A stretch of 64,000 bases of DNA from Nothophaeocryptopus gaeumannii (lineage: Eukaryota > Ascomycota > Dothideomycetes > Mycosphaerellales > Mycosphaerellaceae), in contig JASISA010000041.1 in NCBI GenBank assembly GCA_031771865.1, forward strand, positions 2,046,001 to 2,110,000, written 5' to 3'. Positions 31,157-40,668 of the stretch are shown here, piece by piece (the stretch's first letter is position 1; every line of letters starts with the position of its first letter). Under the pieces are notes generated by a model that saw nothing but the letters and a program-made list of their open reading frames with translations, had not been told where the DNA came from and made no database searches. The translations under genes were made by a program, and so were the position numbers.

Positions 31157-33077
31157 TCACTCAACAGCCCTGACATGACTCCAAGGCAACACAGCACTAA
31201 CCTTCCTCTCATGATCAAACCTCTGCGCCAAACTCGCCCTCCTAGCGTCAGCCTCTTCCTCTTCATAACAAGCATCCAACATGAACGGACTATTAGCCCG
31301 AATCGACTCGCCCTTCCACAACAACACCACCGGTGCAAGCGTCAACACCAGCCCAACAATCCCCAGCAACGTCGACGCCCACTGAAATCCCAGATTCTTA
31401 TACATAGCAGGCGTAGCCAACGGCAAGAAAGCACCTAGCACGTTCCGACCAAGTGATGCTGCTGAGAGGGCGGAGGCGGCGTATTTCTCGTATGCGTCTG
31501 CGAGATAGTTGACCACGGCGAGGTAGATGCTGTAGACGCCGATACCGAAAGCTCCGAGTGCGATGACGGGCACAATCCAGTTTACATCGGGGTAGGAGCT
31601 CCAGCCGAACCAGATCATGGCCACGGAGAAGATGATTGATCCGGGTACGGCGAAATAGAGTCTTGCTTCTGGGATGGATCTGCCAGGTCTTTCGAAATTT
31701 CTGCTTGCAGAGTTGAGGTATAGTTTATCCTGGAGTGGATTGACGATAGTGGCGATGACGGCTCCGACGCAGATGGCGAGTTGGCTGACTGTGATTTGGA
31801 ACGTGTCCCAACCGTAGATTGTTCCGAAGACGATTCCCACGGAGCTTTGGAAGAGGAAGAGAAGACCCCATGCGAAGGATACCCAGATTGTGAAGGAGAT
31901 GACCACGAACTCTGTGCAGAGCATCTTGGTGGGACGCATGAAGGAGATCTTGAGGGCTTCGAGGATGCCGGGCTTTTCGAGCTCGGACTTGGCGTAGAAG
32001 GTGGAGTGACCTTGTTTGCGGAGCTTCTGGGCGCGTTTGGCGAGAACAACGTCGCCGCGGGTTTCCTGGAATCAATGTCAGCCTCAATTACTTCAAGCAA
32101 GAAATGAGGTTCTTGCCTTCAGAACAAACAGCCAGACTACGAGCAGCCCGCCGTCGACAATGATCTGAATCCAGTAGATCCAACGCCAGTTGAGGCCAGT
32201 TTGGATAGCTCCTCCGATGAACGGCCCAAGAGCGATGCCAACTACGCTGGTGGTGCCGAAGATCGACATCGGCAAGCTTCGCTCTTCATCGCCCTTCCAA
32301 ATATCTGTGATTGTGCCTCCTACGATATTAATCGCAACTGCAGGGTTCGATCAGTAAGAAGATCGACAGGGTATTGGTGAAGTTCTCAGGCACCTGACGA
32401 TGCACCTCCGCCAAAAAAGCGAGTGATCAATATCGTAGCGAAGTTGGGAGACAAAGCAGACGGAATGAGCCAGATCACGAAAAGAATGTACGCTGCCTAA
32501 CAAGAATTAGCTTGTTGGCAACGAAGGTCTTGGTCGACAGCGTGAGCTTACAAAATATCCTGGCAGCCGTCCGGTGTTCTCTGTCAGGGGTACGAAGACG
32601 AGTGGGAAAAAAGCAGCTCCCATGTTCCATGTGACCAGAGCAAATGAGAGGTATGGAAACTCCTCCTGGTTGATATGCCAAGCTCTTGACATCTGCTCAC
32701 TTGCAGCACCATAGGCTCCTGCCGGAATACCAGTGAGAATTGATCTGTGGCCCATGGTGAGTCTGTAATCGGCTTCAATGAGTTGACTGCCGGCCTTACA
32801 TGAAGCATACTGTCAATGTCATCATCCACTTGTATTTCCTTGACCAGTTGAAGGGGTTCTCCGGATCATCTGGCCCGTCCCAGTCGACAATCTGCACCTC
32901 TTCATCTGCTCGAAGTCCAAGCTTGACCTTCTGCTGTGCATGTTCGTGATCATGTTGAGCATGAGCTGGATGTGTCTGCTGTGCAATGCCGATATGTCTC
33001 TTCTCTTGGACGTTTTCGCGGTAGGAGACTTTGTCCTTACTGTAGTCAGATGTTGCTACGGAGTAATTGCGAGACAT
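31157..33077 (-). CDS. MFS transporter, DHA1 drug:H+ antiporter type
   Basis: Five exons: 33077-32800, 32744-32552, 32496-32394, 32337-32117 and 32065-31157, giving 567 residues. Three introns are GT-AG (55-56 nt); the fourth (32116-32066) begins with GC in the context AAG|GCAAGA, the usual form of GC-AG introns. A polar His-rich N-terminus (about 70 residues) ends with the family hallmark DDPENPFNWSRKYKW. Hydrophobic segments fit the 12-helix fold, with loop motif A as LTENTGRLPGYF, a GGGASS helix, motif C as GIALGPFIGGAI, and NWRWIYWIQII. Relatives export polyamines, drugs or fungicides across the plasma membrane by proton antiport; the substrate here is unknown. It is divergent from a second MFS gene across 854 bp. 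Confidence 0.92.
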
Positions 33078-33931
33078 GATGATGTTTCAGCTCTGACGAC
33101 TGCATTCCAGGACGTATGAAGAAGAGTGAGATGATCAAGATATCGGCCTATGCCTCGAGAGTAGCACGCGACAGTGATATCAAGACGCCTACGCAATGCT
33201 CGAGGGCCATCTGCCCCTCAATGGGCCCATATCTACCCGCATCCAGACGTCCAGACGTCCGAGTATCAAGCCAAACGCAAGGCATTTTGTGGTCTTTGAT
33301 CGCACTATTGATTGTATACTGTTGCGGCTCGATTGGCGGAGCCACTTTGCCTGAGATGCGGAGTGTGGGAACTCCAGAGCCACACCAGTGTTCGTTGCCC
33401 GTTGACAATGTTGGGTTCCTAAGAAGCTTCGATTGCAGAAATACTCGCAATTGTTGTGATGGATGTGGTGATGGAGTTGAAAGGGGCAGCTTCCTCTGTA
33501 GAGTAGAAACAAGTCAGGTTTTGTGACACCAAGTGTCTGGTGCCAAGCAAGTGTCAGATATCCTGGCCAAGTCAGCTCCACGCTTCCCGTTCCCCTCCAC
33601 GAACAACATCAACTCCCTTCTCGCGTTCAACATCGCTCTCCTTCGCAAAAGGTACTTACTGAGCCCGATCGCGGCAGAAGTACGAGAACGAAACGGAGCA
33701 AATCTCTCACGTAAGTGTACAATGCAAATTCATTGTCTTCTACAAGCACAGCTTCTCGTTTACGTGCCGCGCTACATGTCTCCCACACGCCTTGCGCTTT
33801 CTTCTTTCGCGTGGAATCCTCCTCCGAGACCGGCTGAAGGGCAAGTACACGCGACCTCTCTGTGCATATGAGTTCGCCGCTATGATCCTCTACATGTCCG
33901 AAAGAATACCATGAGGCCATGAAGACCCAGC
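33078..33931. promoter_or_regulatory. Shared upstream region of two divergent MFS genes
   Basis: 854 bp between start codons. ORFs here (for example 33116-33526 plus) show no recognisable protein. A tandem CCAGACGTCCAGACGTCC repeat is visible around 33241-33261. Presumably holds both promoters. Confidence 0.45.
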
Positions 33932-35465
33932 ATGAGCGAATTGGACATCGACATACCACCAGCAACAACAGAGTTCGGATACAAACCCGTACGCGACGCG
34001 AAAGATTGGCTGGGCCCAGATGATGCAGACAATCCAAGGAACTTCTCGACGGGACTCAAGGTCTACTCCACGATAGCATATACTGGACTGGCCTTCGTGA
34101 GCACTTTCTCGGCGTCTCTGTACAGCGCTGGTATCGAAGATGTCAGGACAACATTCCGTACGACTGAGGAGATCGCCATCCTCGGTCTGTCTCTCTACAA
34201 TATCGGGATGGCATTTGGACCTTTGATCGGCTCGCCACTCAGCGAAACAGCTGGCCGAAAGTCAGTAGTCCTGGTCACAACTCCTATCTTCGCGTTGTTT
34301 GTTCTGGGAGCTGGATTCTCGAAGTCAATGGTCAGCTTGAACATCTGCCGCTTCTTTGCTGGCGTTGTTTCAGCACCCGCAGTCGGCAATGCCTCTGCTA
34401 CAATTACCGACTACACTTCTGGGCAGTACAGGTCGATTGTGATGGGTTTCTACTATACAGTCCCGACATTTGGAGCTGTTCTTGGTCCGCTGGTGGGAGG
34501 CTTCATCGTTCAAGCAAAGGGCTGGAGATGGACTCAGTGGGTCAACATCTTCTTCATCATAGCCTTCTATGTGCCGATACTGTTCACCAAGGAGACATAC
34601 AAGAAGACCATCCTCCAGAGACGAGCCAGGAAATGGGGCGTAGATGGGCCATCTATCTCCCAACGCACAATCTGGCAATGGACGAAATACTTCCTCACGG
34701 TCCTCTTTCTCCGCCCGGCGCACATGCTCTTCACAGAGACCATCGTCACGCTCGTCTGCGTCTACAGCGGCTTCCTTTTCGGCCTGATGGTAGGAATCGC
34801 GAACCATACCACCTAGCATATGACAACACTAATATATTGGTCTGTAGTACACCTTCGTCATAGCATCCCCCTGGGTTTACAAAACCTACTATCACTTTAG
34901 CCCCACCGCCCAATCCCTCTCCTTCCTCGGCCTCATAATCGGCACAATGCTCTCGCCCATCCCCCTGACCCTCCTCGACCACTACATCTACCAACCCAAA
35001 CTCGCCGTTTTCCGCGCCCTCCACCCCGACGAAAACGAAACCTCAGCTCGCTTCCCACCGGAACACCGCCTCTACCCAGCTATGCTCGCCTCTCCCATAA
35101 TGCCCCTCGCCCTCCTCATCTTCGCCTGGACCGCCGAATTCCGCATCCACTACATCGTCCCCATCATTTTCCAGGGTCTAGCGATGATGGCTATGATTGT
35201 CATTTACGCTCCCTCCAATCTATTCATGATGGATGCTTACGGCCCCTTATACGGAGCCTCGGCAGCAGGGGCGACTATGTTAACGAGATACAGCCTAAGT
35301 GCAGCATTTCCGCTTTTCTCGCTGCAAATGTATGAGGCGCTGGGGGTCGGATGGGCCACGAGTTTATTGGCGTTTTTCACGGTGGGGATGGCGCCGATTC
35401 CGTGGTTGTTTTGGAGGTATGGGGAGAGCATTAGGGGGAAAATGGGTTATGAGACTAGTGCTTGA
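33932..35465 (+). CDS. MFS transporter, DHA1 type (second of the divergent pair)
   Basis: Exons 33932-34789 and 34848-35465 with a 58-nt intron (34790-34847) give 491 residues. After a short acidic N-terminus comes the hallmark GPDDADNPRNFSTGLKVY, then motif A as SPLSETAGRKSVVL, motif C as GAVLGPLVGGFI and GWRWTQWVNI. The second half has the typical NLFMMDAYGPLYGASAAGA helix and ends with FWRYGESIR. It differs clearly in sequence from its neighbour, so the pair is not a recent tandem duplication. Likely a plasma-membrane proton antiporter for small organic compounds; substrate unknown. Confidence 0.93.
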
Positions 35466-36085
35466 TAGATAACCGACAGGAATAAGATGGATGACCCAGG
35501 GTCCCAGGCTGGATTGCTTTCCGCCTTTGTGTCGTTTGTGTTTTCTGAATTGCTTTGATTAAATCTATGTGCTAGAATCATGGGCATTGTAACCAATAGA
35601 AGTACCTACAGCACTCAGCAGCAGACATAGGAAAAGGTGGATTGATCGTCTCAGACTTTCCATGTTCCAATATCCTACCCTACTCATCATCAGGGGTTCC
35701 ATTCGCATCATTGCTACCTTACATCCATGCCAAAGAAGTAACACCTGGCCTGATTGCGTGTTCCCGAAAGGAAGTAGATACCAATTTACGCCTCATTTGG
35801 TCGCTTTCAGTCCGTCTTCAAGACGAATCATTTGCTATTAATCGTATAACCACGTGATGCCTCGAGGTTAGCCTATCTGTGCAAAGAAGCTGTATCAAGC
35901 CGAACAATACTAAGAAGATCCTTCTGCCGTCGATTGTCGCCAGATTCTTGTACCCGTGACTCTCATCTTCATCGTAATGAGATGTGCAGAGTGGCGGTTC
36001 TGTGATCGCGCTTCGTCAAGCAAGCCCAAGGTTCGGTCTAGAAAAGGGTGACGGCGCTACGCATTGCAGCCTCTCGACGGGTCAT
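35466..36085. other. Convergent 3' intergenic region
   Basis: Lies between the 3' ends of the MFS gene and the kinase gene. No gene supported. Confidence 0.5.
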
Positions 36086-37585
36086 TTAGAAGTCAAGGAA
36101 CAGGTTCTTGTGTCTGTAGAAACAGTCAGTATACGTTGTGATCAAGTCAAGGACGAGAGGCACTCACGGGTCTTCTCCGCTCGCGCCGTAAGCTTCTGTC
36201 TCTTCGGGGTACTTGTCGAAAAGGCTTGCATCTCCAGCACCGCCTCGTACTGGAGGCACATAAGGCGCGTCAATGTCCTTCTTCGCAAGACGCTCCCAAG
36301 TGACCTCGGCAAACCATGCGTGATTCATGACGTCTTTGCTACCGCCGTGCAAGTTACCCAATCGCTTGGTTAGGTCGGCGGTGATCAACTTCCCGAGCAG
36401 ATCCTGCGCGTCTGGGTGGATATATGGAGGGTACTTGACGCGGCCCTTGAGAATGTTTTCGTAGATCTTGAGTGGCGAACCAGAATCCCAGAAAGGTGTG
36501 AAACCAGCCAACATTTCGAAGATCAAAATGCCAAGACTCCACCTGTTTTCATGTCAGCCATGTTTGATTCGATGTTTTGGTCCAACGCTGCCATACCAGT
36601 CCACGCTCTTGTTGTAGCCCTTGCTGCTGACAACTTCGGGCGCGAGGTAGTCAGGGGTCCCGCAGAGAGTCCATGTGATGTCCGGCACTTCTTTGGCGAA
36701 GCCAAAATCGGTGATCTTGATATGACCATGCCGATCCAGGAGCAAGTTTTCGGGCTTCAGGTCACGATAGATGATGTTCATGCTGTGGAGATAGTCTAGT
36801 GCAAGTGTGACTTCCGCTGCGTAGAACTTGGCGACGGGGTTTGGAAAGCGCTGCATCCCTGTCAGTTTGGCTTTCACATGCCATCACATGCGGAAGGAGC
36901 TCACCTGCGACTTCCTCAACAAGCTGAACAGCTCACCACCTTCAATAAAGTCCATGACCATATACAGATTCTTGGAATCTTGCCAAGTACCCCACAGCGT
37001 GATCAGGAAGGGATGTCTGCACCTTTGGAGCATCTTACGCTCGTCGTTTGTGTGCTCCACCTGCTTCATCTTGACTACCTGCGCTTTCTTCAGGACCTTC
37101 ACGGCATAGTACCGCTGGTTGTGCTTGCTTTGCACGAGATGCACTCTGCCGAAGGACCCCGTGCCCAGTGTCCGCGAGATCGAGAAGTCATTGAGCGTGT
37201 ACTTGCCCTTGGTCTCTCGGAGCGGGTTCGACTTGGCGCTCTGGACTGGCGCGTTTATTTGCGGCACATTGTCGTGACTGGCGTAGGCCGAGTCATGCTG
37301 GTATCCAGGCTGATTGATCAAGTTTTGTATCGAGAGCTGCACTTGTGTGCCCATAGCTTGGCCGTTCGGTTTGGAGGTTGGGTCGACTTGCGATGTTTGG
37401 TGCGGCGTATCCGCTGCAGGTTGCAACTGCGTTTGCGCGAGGGTATCAGGATCGGTGAATAAGTTGCTATTTTTGTTGATGGTCGGTGTTATCGGCGACT
37501 TGCCGATAGCAGGTGATGTGGGTTGCTCAGACCCCTGCGAAGAGTCCTTGGTGCGCTTCTTCTTGAGGAAACCGAGAGACGGCAT
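36086..37585 (-). CDS. pkaC: cAMP-dependent protein kinase catalytic subunit
   Basis: Four exons: 37585-36905, 36850-36597, 36542-36168 and 36113-36086, with three 54-nt introns, give 445 residues. Kinase landmarks in order: Gly loop LGTGSFGRVHL, Lys in YYAVKVLKKA, catalytic YRDLKPEN, DFGFA, activation loop TWTLCGTPDYLAPE with the phospho-Thr, VDWWSLGILIFEMLAGFTPF, and a C-terminal AGC tail ending in the hydrophobic motif FLDF. The last exon encodes only nine residues plus part of a codon, yet supplies that motif. I chose the ATG at 37585 because MPSLGFLKKKRTKD resembles the start of fungal PKA catalytic subunits. The frame is open a further 312 bp to an ATG at 37897, giving 549 residues. It is released by cAMP from the regulatory subunit and controls growth, morphogenesis and stress responses. 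Confidence 0.95.
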
Positions 37586-39277
37586 CACAGAATCGCTGTC
37601 GGTTGTTCCTTTCCGCTTCCGTGGAACGCAGGGATCGGGGCGGAGGAGCTCGTGGGTATCCAATTTCCTTGCAGTCACCTTGGCAATGCTGGCTGCGGAG
37701 CTGGGATGTCGCGGCTGGGTCTCAGAGGAGACAGAGATCGGAGTTCTGCCTGGTGCTCGAGACAGAGAGACACCGAGCTGGTGGGCGGAGACAGGAACGC
37801 GGGTGCTCGCGGCACTACAGGTGGCAGTTGAATGATACAATGAGGACAAAGGCGGAGAGGTGAGTAAATTGGAACAGCTGCCCGCTCTGCTCTCCACTTT
37901 GCTGCCGCTGCTACACTGCTGGGTGGGCGGTCTGGCTACCGGCGCAAGCGAAGCATGCGTGACTGTGCTGGGTCAGATCTGTATCTCTGCGTGTCTATCT
38001 ACGCATGCGATCTGTTTGCGAGCTGGGCGCAGCTGTCTAAGACGGAGCACCTCGGCTTGTGTGAGCAGTTGCTATGCACTACACCGTACTACCCGGCGGC
38101 TTTGTTGTAGCGGAGGATACTGTTCGTGCTGCGGCGGGATCGGATCGTTGGGTATGGTTGGTAGGTGGGAGAGTGGGCGGTAGCTCTGAAAGCTTGATCG
38201 GTGTCCAATGGCTGGGAAGTGCTTGCCAATGCTGGAGTCACCGGCGACGTGAGCGGATCTTGGGTGAGGAGGGCGTGGGTTCTGTATGTATGCGCCCGCG
38301 ACCGCGGTGTGTGCGGCTGGGTCGGGCTTGAGACAAAGGCTGCTTGTGGTGCTAGCAAAGCTGCGAGCTGCGTCGTTACGCAAACAGAGAGGCGAGGAAT
38401 GCGGCTAGTGCAGCTGTCCGACTGTGTCGTCAATGCTGTTCTGGTGCTGTGCGGATGTTCAGGCTTCGTTCGCGGTGTTGTCTACCGGACGGGAAGCACT
38501 GCTGTTGCTACTAATGCTGATTCCACGTGGCGGGAGCGGATGCAAGTGGGAGGAGAAGCATCTGGCTAGGACAAAAGCAACGAGCGTTGGGCGAGCACTG
38601 GAGGATTGAGGTGTGATCGGGTGCCAGCAGGAAGCGCAGCGCAGCGCAGCGGGGTCTGATGGAGCGAGGCCGTGGAGATGGTTGCCTCAGGCAAAGCGCT
38701 GGTGACTCGTATGGCCTCTCACCACTGGATATGTATTGTCATCTCCTCATGCTAATGCCGATGGAGGAGTCGCTGTTATATCGGCACCTTTGACACTGTT
38801 GCTTTTCAAGGAGAACCTGACTCCACATGTGCTCCTGTACCAGGGCACCACGCATCGTTCATTCGCTGCCAGGCCGGAACTTCGGATCGATGACCTGGCG
38901 ATTTGACGGGGATGATTGTCTCATCTTGACCAGATACTTTCAGTTGTGGAGGTCATCGTCACCGCCATTGAAGCAGTAGACTTATATTCAGTCTCGCATT
39001 GAACGACTCGGAGAGACATGGCAGGTCACGTATACTCCACGGGATCTCAGGTCAAGCTTGATATGGATGATATGGCCTTCAGAGGGCACGGCGATCTACA
39101 AAGCCGTCTCACGCGGAATCTCCCGGTCCTCGAATGAAAACCAACACTACGAATATCCACGGCGACCGAAGAGGCACAGCACCAATGGCAATTCTTCTTC
39201 GTGCCCTCATGGATGTGCATGTGGCCGATATGGCTATTTCAATGATGTTGTGATGACTGTCTCGCAAGAGGTGGTGC
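37586..39277. promoter_or_regulatory. Long upstream region of the PKA gene
   Basis: About 1.3-1.7 kb without a supported gene. 37586-37897 is open in frame with the kinase. The part up to about 38700 is GC-rich, with many overlapping ORFs on both strands and a short GCAGC tandem tract around 38634-38652. It may hold a long 5' leader as well as the promoter. The right end is the 3' region of the ketopantoate-reductase-like gene. Confidence 0.4.
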
Positions 39278-40306
39278 TCATAGCCTAGAACTACTGGCTT
39301 TCTTATCTCGATTCTCCTGTGCTTTCTTGATCAGCGCATACATGGTCTGTAGCCGTGGCATCTCCAAGCCTTTCTCCCTCGCGATCCTGATCGGATTCCC
39401 GAGGATGACCTCCAGCTCCATCTTCGAGCCTTTCTCCCAGTCAAGCCACATACTTGGCTTGCTGCCGCTCGAGTTCTTTCTTGTGGAGTTCAAGATTTGC
39501 TCTGCTGTTGCAAGCTTTGGGGGTAGAGGCTTGCCCAGTACCTTTGGAGCCGTCTCTAGCACCTCATTAATTATGCCAGTCAGGTGTATTGCAAGTTCCG
39601 GGTCGAGAGACATCTCCTGGTTTCCAGCACCGCCGGAGAGCACACACGAAGGGTTCATAGCCGCATTGATCCCAATCTTGTGCCATCTTACGAATTGCAA
39701 ACCGGCGTGGTCGTATTCCTCTGCGTCAACAATACCAGCTTCTTGAAGAAGCTTGACAATCTTCGTATTGCTCCCAATAGTAGCCTTGTCAGTGTTGTGA
39801 GCTCCGGAGCCGCCTTGGTCAAGGTGAGGAAGATACGGTCCAATACTGATACGCGTCCATCGATTGTGCTTGATGATACCGTGCTCTGGTTGCGCAGCGC
39901 TCGCAATCGTCACAGCGCTCAAAACAGCAGCTTGGGGGAATCGCTTCGCATATGGCTCTTCAACGCCCAAGCCATTCTGCACCAGAACGATCGCTGTGCC
40001 AGGGCTGACAAGGCCTTGTAGTAGGGCCGAGTCATCGCTGACGTCCGGTAAGGCTTTGGTAGCAACCAGCAGATAGTCCCATTTAATGCCAGCGTTGCGT
40101 GCGGATGCTGGAGAGTCGAACACATATTCGGGCCAGAAAGTAGACTCGCCGTACTTGGGTGACGTTACTTTGAAGCCATTCGCCTTCACGGCTTTAAAGT
40201 TGGAGCGACAGAGGGCTGAGACGAGAGTGTTGGAGGCACAAGCGAGTCGCGAGCCGTAGAATGCTCCGATAGCGCCTGCGCCTACGATCAAGATCCGAGT
40301 GGGCAT
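39278..40306 (-). CDS. 2-dehydropantoate 2-reductase family protein
   Basis: A single-exon gene of 342 residues. The dinucleotide-binding motif GAGAIG is at residues 9-14 right after the start, which fixes the ATG at 40306. The in-frame ATG 96 bp upstream would add an untypical leader. Further ApbA/PanE features are LLVATKALP, VLVQNGLGVEEPY, the catalytic-Lys region RWHKIGINAAMNPSC and the C-terminal KMELEVILGNPIRIARE. PanE reduces ketopantoate to pantoate with NADPH in pantothenate and CoA synthesis. Fungi carry several paralogues, so this may act on another 2-oxo acid. It is divergent from the chromodomain gene across 362 bp. Confidence 0.92.
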   Translation of the reverse strand: MPTRILIVGAGAIGAFYGSRLACASNTLVSALCRSNFKAVKANGFKVTSPKYGESTFWPEYVFDSPASARNAGIKWDYLLVATKALPDVSDDSALLQGLVSPGTAIVLVQNGLGVEEPYAKRFPQAAVLSAVTIASAAQPEHGIIKHNRWTRISIGPYLPHLDQGGSGAHNTDKATIGSNTKIVKLLQEAGIVDAEEYDHAGLQFVRWHKIGINAAMNPSCVLSGGAGNQEMSLDPELAIHLTGIINEVLETAPKVLGKPLPPKLATAEQILNSTRKNSSGSKPSMWLDWEKGSKMELEVILGNPIRIAREKGLEMPRLQTMYALIKKAQENRDKKASSSRL

Positions 40307-40668
40307 GAGGAAGCAGAGAAGTGGAAGGTCCTCCGTTTGGCATGAGCGAATGCCGCGTTCACGTTTGATATGCAGCAATTGAGTTTGCCGAGGCGTCAGC
40401 AATGCACGGGCTATTACTAAGCTTGAAACAGACTAGCGCGTTCTGCCCTCGCTTCACTTTCCGCGTCGCCAACATCCATCAGCAACATCACCACGACAAA
40501 TTCTGCCCGTCTCCTTCCACTGGGCGAATTGGATGTTCCGAAGCTCACACTAAATGATCGAGGTCATGCTCATATGATATGAATGTTCTCGGGCTTCATC
40601 GGCGACCCTAAGGCCTGGATACCTGGCCTGCTTCACGGTCGCTTACTCTCAGCAGTCCAATCGCCAAG
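40307..40668. promoter_or_regulatory. Shared upstream region, reductase and chromodomain genes
   Basis: 362 bp between divergent start codons. No specific site assigned. Confidence 0.45.

Noticed and set aside
32338..32350. tRNA-like GGTTCGATC motif
   Set aside because: It lies inside the third intron of the MFS gene and no cloverleaf arms surround it.
37586..38433. Minus-strand ORFs upstream of PKA as separate genes
   Set aside because: Overlapping ORFs in two minus frames with simple Thr/Pro/Ser composition and no domain; more likely leader sequence.
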